Source of the DNA: Bolinopsis microptera
Lineage: Eukaryota; Ctenophora; Tentaculata; Lobata; Bolinopsidae
DNA: 64,000 bases
Reading direction: 5' to 3'
Assembly (NCBI RefSeq): GCF_026151205.1
Contig: NC_087075.1
Coordinates: 11,080,303-11,144,302, forward strand
Below the pieces are notes generated by a model, which worked only from the letters and a program-made list of their open reading frames with translations, ran no database searches and had not been told where the DNA came from. Below are positions 46,701-59,421 of the stretch, piece by piece. Positions within the stretch are counted from its first letter, which is position 1. Each line of letters starts with the position of its first letter. A program made the position numbers and the translations under genes.

Positions 46701-49700
46701 TTTCGTATGGTCGTTGTAACTGTTGTTTGGGCAATTTTCTTTGCACCTTCACTGTATAGTATAAGACAGTTATAATATCTTAATAATATCTTAATAATAT
46801 AATGACTTAATTTCTTATTGTTACGACGTTGTCTAACACTTCTTAATATTAGTTACAAATATTTAGTCAGTAATTTATTTAACATCTTTAAACGATTCAG
46901 CCCATATTTTTTTGGAGCTAACATTGTGCTCCGTTCAAACAATCGCTAGATATTTCCATGTCAGGAGATGAGACAGTTTCAGGGCTCAATCCTGTGTAAC
47001 TGTGCACAATACATTACACACTGCCAAACCCACTGTGAGTGGGCCACGGACCCCTTAATTTCATCTGTGGTAATTAATCGCCTAATTAGTCTGTTAATCA
47101 CCTAATCAGGGCCAGTAACAAGCCTGGCAGAGCTGCTCTTAAATTAAGTTCCGTACCAACTACAAACCAGTACCTATTGTGTAAGAAGTCAGAGGAAATC
47201 ACTAATTAGTGCTTATGGGATATAAGGTAGTCCCCAATATGGGTCATGCTGCAAGGTAAGCCGGATGCCACAGTATATTGTGTATCTTTATTGAGTAAAG
47301 GAATGTAATGCAGGGTGTAGGAAAACAGCACAAGATTTGGTAATCAAGGAACCCAAGATTTTAAACTTTTCCAAATAAAAGAGAGAAAAGTATTGTATGT
47401 ACTATAAAAAGACTGATCTTGATTAGCAGCAAAGCATGCATTAATATCATTAAAGGCTTTTGATGTTGGACTTCTTCATCGGTTACTGTAAGCCTGCAGG
47501 GTGCAGACTACCACTATCAGTTAACTAAGTTTTATCATTTAAGTTTTTTTCAATAATAAGATCAAAACAAATTGACATGTTTGATATACAGCTGATATCA
47601 TATTACAAATTAATTGTTAAGACATGATGGAGAGGTTCCAATACATTGATTAAATACAGTAATCAGTACCAGTGGTTACCATGGAGATCACATATTATGT
47701 GACCTAGGTGGCTTTAGGACTAGCGTTGTCATGGTAACTCTGCACTCTGCTGGCCTCAAATCACTGTGACACTTTGCAGTTGCACTATTTCTTTAATCGT
47801 ATGCTGCTGAGGTTACCTGTATGCTCCGTTTGTTAGGACCCAGGTTTTCCAGTATACTCAGTATTACGGGTCACAGGTTATGATATTCATACGTTCCTTC
47901 GCTCGTCTTATCAATTCTAGGATCTAGTTATTTGTTCGTTGTCATTTGTTGCACTTTTGGAAGAGACTTTTTCGTTGCAAAACAACCCAATTTCATGAGA
48001 GATGCGCCATTTTACTTCCATCGTTAATAGTTATAGAATATTCATTATTCATCACTAGTGCCAAGCTAAAATATTTGATGTAATTTATACTTATAAAGAA
48101 CTTTTTGGATCCGTTCTCTTATTATTAGAAAGATTTGGAGATTCGAATTTAGCGCTCACGTGAATCATAATAGATTAAATTTGTGTTTTTTATCTAGTAC
48201 TTTCTATCGAAACAACCTCCACTTAAAGCAATATTAAAATTATTTGTCATCCTAAGGGTGCTGCAAGAGGAAAATGACAAATTGCACGCACGGGTGACTG
48301 AACAAAGCGACGCGATGTACTCGCGCGATCTTGCACGTGAGGAGAGCAGACGTAAGATAGGGGAACTCAGCAAAGAGATACAGCAAATCAGGTACTTGTT
48401 TAATTGTTACATTCTTGCTCTCAGCAGTAACCAATTAAATTCGTAAATAACTGTCACATATTTAATTTAATTGGACATTATTTGAAAATTTGAAGACAAT
48501 GTGATCCTGTGTTTTAAGTGATAATATGTAATATTAAATGTTACAGGTTTGAGTTGGATGACGCTCAGTCAGAGAATGCCACACTGAAAGCTAAGCAGCG
48601 TGACTACGAGGAGGCACTCATTAAATCAGATGGTAAATATTACTTTTTATTGGTCTGGTATCACGTGATTTTAGTGCTACAAGTTTGTCGTTAGCAATAG
48701 TGATAACAACAAATGAATATCAAATATGTGTAAATGTTTAATCAACAGCAGCATCAAGCTTACGAATTTATTTTATTCTAAAAGTCAGCGAAACATAAAA
48801 TTTATGTCACGTAGTGTAAACACTGTGTTCTGATTAGTTGATCTGTCTAGGTTCACTGAACTACACTCGAGAATGTGCAGAAGAAGAGTCTGAGAAAGCT
48901 AACAGGAAGATCACAGAGCTTAACAACCTTGTTAGAGATATGGAAACTGAGCGGAGAGAGCTGGAGGTGAGCCAAGTTTGTTTTACATCAATAAGTTACC
49001 TTATCAGTTATCTCATCTCTATCTTCATCTTTTTTCATCACTTCAATTCAACATTTCAACATCACATAAACCGGAATTCTCCTCCTCAGATAAGTCTAAC
49101 AGCAGCTGAAGATTCCTACGAATTAGCAGATAAGGAGTTACTAAAAAGAGAGCGGATGAGACGAAACTTACAGGGGAAACTGTCTCATCTCATCTCAATG
49201 TTGCATGCAACCTTGCCTGGTTAGTATACTGAAATTATTTGGAGTGTAAAGTTTAGCGAATTACTGTTGTAAAAATAACTCTTCATCGATACATCAAGAT
49301 GGCTTTTTGAATAGACATGTCCATGGTCCAAGCTTCAAGATAAAGGGAAAATGAGCTTGATCACTCACTCCAGGTATACAAGTGTCAGTGCCACGTGTTA
49401 AACTGACCCTGAATGATGAGGGGGAGAGTACTGACGTGGAGTACACGGAGAGCACGACGCGCAGCGCCTCCCCACACGCGCAGTTACCAGCTGATGAGCA
49501 GGCGGTGGATGTGGAGAGTGTGAGGCAGGCCATACTCGCTCTTAAGAAACAGGTTCAGTGAGATAAGAGAAACCCACAGCACTTGTATATAGGTCTAGGT
49601 GGCTAGGATACACTTGAGGGCAGTTTATATAACACTTTTGAGCACGTGCGCTAGTTCACAGCACTTGTGCATCTACTACACGTGGAGTAGTTTCCTCCCA

Positions 49701-52700
49701 CTGTAATTACGCACGTGCACAAATAAGCACCACTGTGTCTATTCTGATCTAACTGTGTGTTCAGGCTACAATTCACGAGAACGAATGTAGGGATCTGAAG
49801 GATGACCTGAAGAAGGCTCAAGATGAGCTCCAGGACGCTGAATGTCTGGGGAACAAGGTCTCACGTGATAACAAGGTGAGTTGTGATTGGCTGAGACAAT
49901 CTCTAAAACTCTTCCAATTGGCTGAGACACGCTCTTAACCTCCAGTCGTTGACCATTGAAATTATAATTCTGAAGATTGGTTGAGAGATGTAATTCTCGT
50001 ACAGGGAAAGTTCTCAATTAGTACAAACACAATTCTACAACTGTCTGTGTTTCAGTTTGCCTGCAGCTTTCCTCTGAATTATATTCACATAACTTAGTAT
50101 ATTATCTCTCCAGTTTGATTTCTTAGCTGTGATTTAATGTTTCGTTATGCTCAAATGGTTGCAGTACTTTATACTCACCATGATTAAACCTTCATTTAGA
50201 TAAAATAAAGCTATCTGATTGATTTGTTAACTATAACCCTGATATTCCCCTAGTCCCTGACTGACATATTACAATCTCTTGACTATAACCCTGATATTCC
50301 CCTAGTCCCTGACTTAAAGTTTACAACCTCTTGACTATAACCCTGATATTCCCCTAGTCCCTGACTGAAAGATTACAATCCCTTAACTATAACCCTGATA
50401 TTCCCCTAGTCCCTGACTGAAATATTACAATCTCTTGACTATAACCCTGATATTCCCCTAGTCCCTGACTGAAAGATTACAATCCCTTAACTATAACCCT
50501 GATATTCCCCTAGTCCCTGACTGAAATATTACAACCTTTTAACTATAACCCTGATATTCCCCTAGTCCCTGACTGAAAGATTACAATCTCTTAACTATAA
50601 CCCTGATATTCCCCTAGTCCCTGACTGAAAGATTACAACCTCTTAACTATAACCCTGATATTTCCCTAGTCCCTGACTGACATATTGCAATCTCTTGACT
50701 ATAACCCTGATATTCCCCTAGTCCCTGACTGACATATTACAATCCCTTGACTATAACCCTGATATTCCCCTAATCACTGACTGAAAGTTTACAATCTCTT
50801 AACTATAATCCTGATATTCCCCTAGTCCCTGACTGAAATATTACAACCTCTTAACTATAACCCTGATATTCTCCTAGTCCCTGACTGAAATATTACAACC
50901 TCTTGACTATAACCCTGATATTTCCCTAGTCCCTGACTGAAATATTACAACCTCTTGACTATAACCCTGATATTTCCCTAGTCCCTGACTGACATATTAC
51001 AATCTCTTAACTATAACCCTGATATTCCCCTAGTCCCTGACTGAAAGTTTACAACCTCTTAACTATAACCCTGATATTCCCCTAGTCCCTGACTGAAATA
51101 TTACAACCTCTTAAATATAACCCTGACATTCCCCTAGTCGCTGACTGAAATATTACAACCTCTTGACTATAACCCTGATATTCCCCTAGTCCCTGACTGA
51201 AAGTTTACAATCTCTTAACTATAACCCTGATATTCCCCTAGTCCCTGACTGAAAGTTTACAATCTCTTAACTATAACCCTGATATTCCCCTAGTCCCTGA
51301 CTGAAATATTACAACCTCTTAACTATAACCCTGATATTCCCCTAGTCCCTGACTGAAAGATAACAACCTCTTAAATATAACCCTGACATTCCCCTAGTCG
51401 CTGACTGAAATATTACAACCTCTTGACTATAACCCTGATATTCCCCTAGTCCCTGACTGAAAGTTTACAATCTCTTAACTATAACCCTGATATTCCCCTA
51501 GTCCCTGACTGAAATATTACAACCTCTTAACTATAACCCTGATATTCTCCTAGTCCCTGACTGAAAGTTTACAACCTCTTAACTATAACCCTGATATTCC
51601 CCTAGTCCCTGACTGAAATATTACAATCTCTTAACTATAACCCTGATATTCCCCTAGTCCCTGACTGAAAGATTACAATCTCTTGACTATAACCCTGATA
51701 TTCCCCTAGTCCCTGACTGAAAGATTACAATCTCTTAACTATAACCCTGATATTCCCCTAGTCCCTGACTGAAAGTTTACAATCTCTTAACTATAACCCT
51801 GATATTCCCCTAATCACTGACTGAAAGATTACAACCTCTTAACTATAACCCTGATATTCTCCTAGTCCCTGACTGAAAGTTTACAACCTCTTAACTATAA
51901 CCCTGATATTCCCCTAGTCCCTGACTGAAATATTACAATCTCTTAACTATAACCCTGATATTCCCCTAGTCCCTGACTGAAAGATTACAATCTCTTGACT
52001 ATAACCCTGATATTCCCCTAGTCCCTGACTGAAAGTTTACAATCTCTTAACTATAACCCTGATATTCCCCTAGTCCCTGACTGAAAGATTACAATCTCTT
52101 GACTATAATCCTGATATTCCCCTAGTCCCTGACTGACATATTACAATCTCTTGACTATAACCCTGATATTCCCCTAGTCCCTGACTGAAAGATTACAATC
52201 TCTTAAATATAGCCCTGATATTCCCCTAGTCCCTGACTGAAAGTTTACAACCTCTTAACTATAACCCTGATATTCCCCTAGTCCCTGACTGAAAGTTTAC
52301 AACCTCTTAACTATAACCCTGATATTCTCCTAGTCCCTGACTGAAAGATTACAATCTCTTAACTATAACCCTGATATTCCCCTAGTCCCTGACTGACATA
52401 TTACAATCTCTTAACTATAACCCTGATATTCTCCTAGTCCCTGACTGAAAGATTACAATCTCTTAACTATAACCCTGATATTCCCCTAGTCCCTGACTGA
52501 AAGTTTACAACCTCTTAACTATAACCCTGATATTCCCCTAATCCCTGACTGAAAGATTACAATCTCTTAACTATAACCCTGATATTCCCCTAGTCCCTGA
52601 CTGAACGATTACAATCTCTTAACTATAACCCTGATATTCCCCTAGTCCCTGACTGAAATATTACAATCTCTTGACTATAACCCTGATATTCCCCTAGTCC

Positions 52701-55700
52701 CTGACTGAACGATTACAATCTCTTAACTATAACCCTGATATTCCCCTAGTCCCTGACTGAACGATTACAATCTCTTAACTATAACCCTGATATTCCCCTA
52801 GTCCCTGACTGAAAGTTTACAATCTCTTAACTATAACCCTGATATTCCCCTAGTCCCTGACTGAACGATTACAATCTCTGGAGAAGGAAAAGTCAGGATA
52901 CCGGGACCAGCTGGACTGTGCTCGGGGCAGCATGCAGTGAGTATTACCTTAATTACATAGTTACCCCTACCAATCACCCAATTACCTGACTCAGGAGCCA
53001 TGTATCTTCTTAGTCTGAGCCCTGAGCCCTATTGTCAGGACCACTTCCGGGAGGGACTGGTTGTTTCGCTGAGCACTGTGTACTACCAATTGGGATATAA
53101 CCTTGTTTCAAGTATCAAGGTGCATGACGTATTTAAGGGTATTGGTATTTAAAGGTAATATTTATGTCTACTCGATGGTAATGATTGGTGACATTGGGTC
53201 TGTTAGGCAGCAACCAGGACTCAATACCGGGGTCTGATACCGGGACCAGGACCGGGACCAGGTATTATCATCACAAAATAGTCAGTCTCCGGGAAGCCAT
53301 CTGGAACTTCTACCATCAGGTCCAATAATAAGAGAGGGGGGGGAGAGGGGGGGGGGGGGAGAGGGGGAGAGAGGGGGGAGGGAGGAGGGGGAGAGGGGGG
53401 AGTGTAATATATCATGTAATTGTGTAGAATATCAATGTGAACCGTAAAGCGTTCTTCAGTTCAAAGTTTACTGTTAAATTAGTGAATTTTAGTTAAAGAT
53501 GGCTTCATATCAGTTTCCAGTACAATGCTTGTTTTACAGTACATTAGAAGAATCACGCAGAGAACTACAAGCACAGTTAGATGACCTTGAACAACGTAAA
53601 AATGAAGCTCTCCACCAAAACCAGCTGTTGGAGAGGGAAATTAACGGACTCAAGGTAAAACAGTGCCTTTTTTAATATCATTCTATTCATTCGGCTAACA
53701 AAGAGGTACCCAATTATTAAATTAGTTTAATTAGCTTATTCTTTGAAAATGTAAGTAAAAATAATAATGTAATCAGGGAAAGTTAATTGAAGACGAGGAT
53801 GAACTAAACGAAATGAGAAAGATGAAAGACTCCGCTAACGGAGAAATAGATAGTCTCCTTACCAAGTGAGATTATTATCTTTAACTGAGTCAAGTAGACA
53901 ACATATTTAATGAATAATTTGTTTAATTAGTAATTATTGATATGATAATCAATATCACAATGATGTCGACTTAATCAAGTGTAGTCGTTTTTCGTCAAGT
54001 ATACCCCTTTCTCATGTCAGCAGTCGTGATAATTGGGGGAAAAGAAAATGTCAGTTGCTTTGTGATTTAATCCACCCGTTACTATGATTTAAGGTACGAT
54101 ATGCTAAAGAAACACAAGGAACAAGTGGAGTCAGAAAAACACAGTCTAGAAAGACAGGTGAGACTTTTGAGGGTTTCTACTTATTTTATTTTACTATTAT
54201 GTTATATCGTACACTGATTATATCGTACACTGATTATATTGTACTGTAATTTTATTGGAACTAATTTATTGGGACTCTAATTTCATGAGGTTTTGTATTT
54301 TGATTTCGTCTACCAAACTATAACATAACATAATAAACTAGTCTCATTAACTAGTTTATCTGTAAACATACTCTAATTCCTTCAGCTGAAAGATATAGCA
54401 GAAGAAAAAGCAGTGTTACAGTCCAGACAAGAAAGTATTCACCAAACTTTAGAGCAAAGCGAGAAAGAAAAGAATGATCTTCAGGCGAATGTGTCCAAGC
54501 TTCAGAAGACATGTCAAAGCACCCAGGTTAGATTCTCTAAAATTATAAAACTTTAAGATACTCTTAAAACAGCACGACACTCGAATTTGTCTTCAACATC
54601 ACTTTAGTGTTCAGTGTGTATTTGAAGTTTATCATCTTGCAAGACTGTTCATGAAAAACAATTTGTACTACCCAAATTTCCCAACGTCAACAATCGTAGC
54701 TCACTCCACGGATTGATAATGTGGACTAGGTTTGAACTAATACATTTAAATACATAACTTAACATGTTCCAGGACAAGATAGAATCGTTGGAGAACACAC
54801 TCAGTAGTTTGGAGAAGAAAGTAAAGTCATACAAAGAGGAGAACAGCGAGATGAAAACTAAAATATCATCTTCAAACACGGAGGCTAGCAACTTGTGAGT
54901 TTGTAAACTGTATAACAATATGTGAATTATTAGGTGTGTTTCTAGCTGTATTGTGAATATAGTTGCGCTGTTTTTGTGGCGCAACACTCATAAAACATTT
55001 TTATTCCTTACTGAGTGTCCTTTTCTGGTCTGCATTGGATCGTGTTAGTCACACAAACTTTCAGGTCAATACAAGATGGTCTTTACTTTCATAAGAAACT
55101 GTAAGTTCAGGTATCACATACTGTAATGCTGTAATACTTCCAGTATTACTTACTTTTAACTAACTCCAAAAACATTCCAGACGCCGGGACAAAGATTTGC
55201 TGGAAGAAAAAATCAACAACATGATAGGCGATACACAGGCAGTGTCTCACAAATTGATAGATCAACAAGATAAGATAACAAAGCTACAGACTGCGGCTAC
55301 TGACAACGAAATGTCTAGAATCAAAGCTGAAGGTATTTCACATTTGTTCATTATTTAACTTTTTAAATTTAAGTCTTGTCCAATGTGACTCGTGTTTGAT
55401 TTCTCGTTGAATTCACTTAAAGAAAATGCTCAACTGCTCCAACTTTCAGGTCAAATAAGGTCAGCTAATCTAGCTCTACAACAAAAGTCAAGCGAGCTCC
55501 GGACCCAGAGTAACAAAGTAGAACTGTTGACAACAGAGAGTAAACACCTTCAAGGAACATTGTCCAACCTGACTGGCAAGGTACACAGTTTATGTTTACC
55601 TTACTATTCTATTAAGTTTACCTTAGTCCTTACTCTTCTTTTAGATTACGTATATATTACATAACGTATATTACATAACCTACAACTTCTCTCATATAAC

Positions 55701-58700
55701 TACTTCTCTCATATTGACGATATGAATTAACAAATTGTAGGCAACAGAAGAAGGAATCTCTAACTCACTAATTCAGGTGAATCAACTGGAACGAGAAAAA
55801 CGGGAGCTTAACGAACATGTGCTCTCCTTACAAACGGAGAAGAAGTTGAATCAACAGAGCCGAGCTAGTCTTGAGAAACAAATATCCTCCATGCAGGTAT
55901 TTTCTATTTTCTATTTTCAGCTCACCCTTTTTGATTTAGGCTTTAGAACCGTTCTGAAATGGTTAGTACCTGACACTTGTGTTAGTTGCTAACCATATGG
56001 GCGGTATACAGCCACATTATTTCATTTCAGGTATACAATAAACCCGTGAGCTCGAGTAGTAGGAGCTGTTGAGTAACGTCCTTGCGCCGATCGTGAAACA
56101 TAGTAATTGCTTACTAATTAACTAATGATGTAATCATTACAGGAAGCATTGAAGGAGAGAGAAGAGTCAGTGAGGAACTATGAAGAAAAGATGAACAGTA
56201 CTGAGATGCAGTCTGAGAAGAACAAACGAGAGTTAAAGAAACTGGAGTATTTACTGGGAGAAACAGAGGTCGGCTCAAAAGACAGGTAAAGGGAGGAACT
56301 TACTATTATCATAGTCATTTATTATAGTTTTAATTTCGATAAATTTAAATTGAAGTTGATGCAGCTTTGTTAAATTTGGAAAAAACCTTGTCATTAAATG
56401 TGTGTTGTGTATGTTTGACTGCAATTTGTTTGACAATCAGTGGAACAATTAGTGGAACTTAGCAGGCTTGAAAAGACTATGTTTGTAACATATTTCAGCT
56501 ATCAGCCGTTACTCACTGCACTGTTTGCTGCACTGTGTGCTGCACTGTTTGTTGCACTGTTTGCCATCATCGCTGACTTCTTTTTCCCCTAACAGATCCC
56601 CTATAAGCGGACTGATAGGGGCAAATATTATAACATCAAATGAACATGATATCACTCCAACTAGGACGTATCCTTCACAAAACTAATTTTCTAAGAGTGT
56701 TTGAGAGCGTGTTTTTCTAAAACTTTTAAAATCACAAGCAAGCTGATTAGTCATTCACGACTTTCGAACTGTACATAACATTCTATGTTGTGATGTATTT
56801 CAGGGATTTTCTTAATGTACACAGCTATAAGTAGTGGTGCCTATTTGGCATCTTCTGATATACAAGGCATATTTCCAACAGTACCTACATCTTGACATAA
56901 ACAGGATCCGGGCTAGATTTATTCTGGTTTATATTCGGCAAATTGCATTATTCTTCCGACATTACAATTTTAGCGGACCGTTTAGGCCATTAGATGGAGC
57001 AAGCCTGCACTAAGGATCCAACTTCTATTTCCCCAATAGTTGATCCTTTTGCGCATCACATGCCATGCACATGGACCAATCAAATCCTTGTTTTCAATGA
57101 CCTTCCAGGATGTTGCTCTTAAGTGATTAAAGTATAGTAACCCCCGTAAAGTTACCATGACAACTGTCCCCCCAAATCCAGGCTACATAGAGTTGAAGAA
57201 AAATACAAGTCAGAATTGGAACGAGGACATAAACTCATCCTAGATAAAGATAAGATTATAGCACTCGAACAAGAGCGAAGTGAGGGACTCAGGAAAAAAA
57301 TAAACGAGCTTCAAGATCAGGTTCGTCATGGCTGCTTTGTCCTAGATCCTTTTGTTTTAACTGATTATGGTACAGACCAATTATAGAATTATGAGGCTTT
57401 CGAGTAGGTAAAGGGGAGCACCAGGAAATGCTTGTAATTCAACACGCGCGCAAACGCGCACACTGAATCATAAAACTACGATAAAAGAAGGTTATCGTAA
57501 GCGTCATCATAAGACGCGCGCTTTAAATTAGTTCAAATATTCTCAATTACACGCTCGCGATGCAATAATGACAGTCAACTGTCAATGAAATTGAATACAG
57601 GCGAAATTGAAAAGTTTTTACTAATTGCTTATAAACCTTAATGTTTTTGAATGGAGTAATAGTTTTAGGGTTAATAAATATATAAAAATTCCTCCATTCA
57701 ATAACATCTCCAATTTAATCCCACAGATTGCTACATTGAGTGTCACGATACATCGCCAAGAAGCCACTAAAAAGTCATATCAAGACAGAATAGAGAATAA
57801 AACCGCGGAGAACAAGGATTTACGGAGCCTCTTAAATGAAACTTACAATCTACAGGTCTCAAGCCCCAAGTCAAAGTGCTATCAGCTCTTAAGAAGTCAT
57901 TTTTTTACAAAGTGTCATCGTGTATATTAGGACCGAAACATCAGTATATATTTTCTATATCTATTTTATTCCTAATCCATGTTTAATATAACTTATTTTT
58001 AATTGATTTACCAATTACATGCTGAAGTTTGGTTCCATAACACTGAAAATACGTTTCAGGAGGATCCAACAAGATTATCTTATAATGAAACTCCAGAACG
58101 GCTTGCTACTAGATCTCCTGAATTAAAAGCTAGGTAAGAGATGTTATTCGATGTATGGGGTTTATTTCATGAAGAGTTAAAGGTGCATACCAAGGATAAG
58201 TAGGGGTATAGTAAAACTTGGGCATGCTTTTGTTCCCTCAATTATAATAAATAACAACAGATACTTCGTATCTAATCGTCTACCAATGTTACGAATGGCG
58301 CACGTGGTCGGGACTACTATATACTATATACCACCAATAAATAGTAAAGTAACATGTCTCCAGATCACCGGACCGTAGTGCATTAAGTCCGGAACGGACC
58401 AGCAGCTACCGGACATCTCCTATCAGACGAAGGAGATCCATTTCACCGGTCCGGAGATCTAACTACGACTCCTCTACTCCTGTCAGGAGACGGACTTCCC
58501 CTGTTAGGTCCGCAAGTAATTGTTGTTATTTATTTTCTTTTTGTTCTATTTGTTCTGTTTATCGGTTTTGTATTGTTTAACATCGAAACTTGGTTGGTGA
58601 GTTAGCAATTAATGTTATACTAGAGTACTAGTGGTAATGGATCAGGTAAAATTAAGGAACTGATAAAATATTCACAGTTTTTAGGTCAAATACACAAACT

Positions 58701-59421
58701 AACCAATCAGAGCACACTATTCACGCCACGCGACACAAACTAACCAATCAGAACACAGTATTTTCACCATGTGACACAAACCAACCAATCATAGCACAGT
58801 ATTAACACCACATGACTGTTTCAGATACCGATCACCCACTAGACACACATCTCCGTCACCGAGTAGAACCTGGAGATTTAAGGACTCCCCGTATAAGTAA
58901 GTTATCTTGTAGTTAACTGCAAGATATATAGTTTTATAGTATCTGGGTTTGATTAATCACAGTATCACACATATTATTCCGTGTATTTAAGTTTGCTCAG
59001 TTTTAGAATATAATAATCTAATCCTAAGTTGATTGAATTGATGTAACTATATGTTAAATAATAATCATTTTTTTAGGAAAATTAATAAAACCATTTTTGA
59101 TATTCCAAATTTATTGAGCCCAAAGTGTTGGCGCACAAGTTTTCGGAACTAAGGTATATAATTAACACTTCAAACACCCACAGACCGAGTACTCTGAGCG
59201 AGGATGTAAAGAAAGATCTGTCAAACATAACGGAGCGAACTGAGGACAGGTCCTCGTCCAGCCACCACAGCGACCACGGCAAACCAGCCAATCAGGAACG
59301 AGAACACGGGTCACGACACATGCACTCCACCAGTCAGGAAGTAGGAAGTGGCCTGGATGTGGACAATAAAGAGCTGAAGTGTTTACGGTGCAGGTCGCCC
59401 ATAGGGCTGACTTTAGCGTAG
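43721..59421 (+). CDS. CROCC: Rootletin-like ciliary rootlet coiled-coil protein
   Basis: Rootletin forms the fibres of the ciliary rootlet and links centrioles (family knowledge). 26 exons join in one frame to 3183 nt (1060 residues). Nearly all is heptad-type coiled coil rich in E/K/Q/L (e.g. KRRLEQEVTKQKLL, LEREKRELNEHVLSLQTEKK). A non-helical break midway, GKLSHLISMLHATLPG and then an S/T/P-rich stretch ending VDVESVRQAILALKKQ, matches the rootletin layout of a short hydrophobic block, a linker and a V-R-x-A-x-x-x-L re-entry into coiled coil. The C-terminus is an R/S/P-rich tail (YRTSPIRRRRSISP) and ends LKCLRCRSPIGLTLA. Animal rootletins are about 2000 residues, so this is roughly the C-terminal half, or a short form. 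The start ATG 43721 follows an in-frame TGA at 43694-43696, unless an acceptor at 43706 joins an upstream exon. CROCC2-like is possible. Confidence 0.78.
44021..44317. repeat. 297-bp near-perfect palindrome
   Basis: Arms of about 145 bp (starting CCTTAACTTGAGAAGACTG, ending CAGTCTTCTCAAGTTAAGG) pair with three mismatches around a loop of about 5 nt centred at 44169. It is transcribed in rootletin intron 1, so it would form a long double-stranded RNA hairpin. Confidence 0.95.
44803..45092. mobile_element. 290-bp non-autonomous hAT element with perfect 8-bp TSD
   Basis: Ends CAGTGGCGTAACG and CGTTACGCCACTG are exact inverted repeats. Flanking 8-mers ATTGTAAT (44795-44802 and 45093-45100) are identical: the 8-bp duplication of the hAT superfamily. 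The interior has GGCGCCCCC-rich patches and no ORF. It is nested inside the TTAA-ended element, so it inserted later. Confidence 0.93.
46545..46672. repeat. (TTAATTAG)n array after rootletin exon 4
   Basis: About 15 copies of the 8-bp unit GTTAATTA with few interruptions, starting about 25 bp after the exon 4 donor. Confidence 0.93.
46673..48256. other. Rest of rootletin intron 4
   Basis: AT-rich; no exon that fits the phase-2 junctions on both sides, no recognisable element. Confidence 0.5.
50227..52880 (+). repeat. 52-bp minisatellite of 3' splice sites, 51 units, rootletin intron 10/exon 11
   Basis: Unit: intronic TTAACTATAACCCTGATATT then CCCCTAG, followed by exon-like TCCCTGACTGAAAGATTACA then ATCTC. 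The first TAG|TCC junction is at 50253/50254 and the last, real one at 52853/52854: exactly 2600 bp, 50 steps of 52. The last unit is the functional acceptor plus the first 27 nt of exon 11 (SLTERLQSL). Every other unit repeats branch-point-like TTAAC/TATAAC, pyrimidine tract, AG and exon start. Variation is only by substitution (GAAATATTA, GACATATTA, GAAAGTTTA). Confidence 0.97.
53336..53401. repeat. Polypurine G/GA tract in rootletin intron 11
   Basis: About 65 nt of GAGAGGGGGG-type sequence, strand-asymmetric, capable of triplex or G-quadruplex structure. The antisense proline-rich frame here is an artefact of the tract. Confidence 0.9.
58692..58814 (+). repeat. 41-bp x3 tandem repeat abutting rootletin exon 25 acceptor
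   Basis: Units start at 58692, 58733 and 58774 with ACACAAACTAACCAATCAG. Each has a branch-point-like CTAAC/CCAAC and a CCAAT box. The last unit ends directly before GACTGTTTCAG, the exon 25 acceptor. Confidence 0.9.

Larger units (their letters stand above)
43721..59421 (+). other. CROCC: Rootletin exon table
   Basis: Exons by frame and splice sites: 43721-43800 (start may be 43707), 45841-45924, 46090-46233, 46397-46522, 48257-48391, 48547-48632, 48851-48966, 49090-49219, 49374-49552, 49765-49875, 52854-52936, 53540-53654, 53777-53865, 54094-54157, 54386-54526, 54773-54894, 55181-55332, 55450-55580 (alternative start 55423), 55741-55896, 56143-56285, 57182-57320, 57727-57855, 58060-58133, 58364-58507, 58825-58896, 59184-59421. 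The exon 24 donor (AG|GTCCGC) is weak but is the only one that keeps the R/S/P frame. The last two junctions are the least certain. Confidence 0.75.

Noticed and set aside
50227-52880. CRISPR-like array
   Set aside because: Repeats are contiguous with no unique spacers, and the context is an animal intron.
53221-53415. Proline-rich minus-strand ORF
   Set aside because: Product of the polypurine tract in rootletin intron 11.
59076-59154. Candidate rootletin exon after TTTTTTTAG
   Set aside because: Joined to exon 25 it runs into TAA within 24 codons, and the following gap to the last acceptor is too short to be an intron. Direct splicing of 58896 to 59184 keeps the long open frame.
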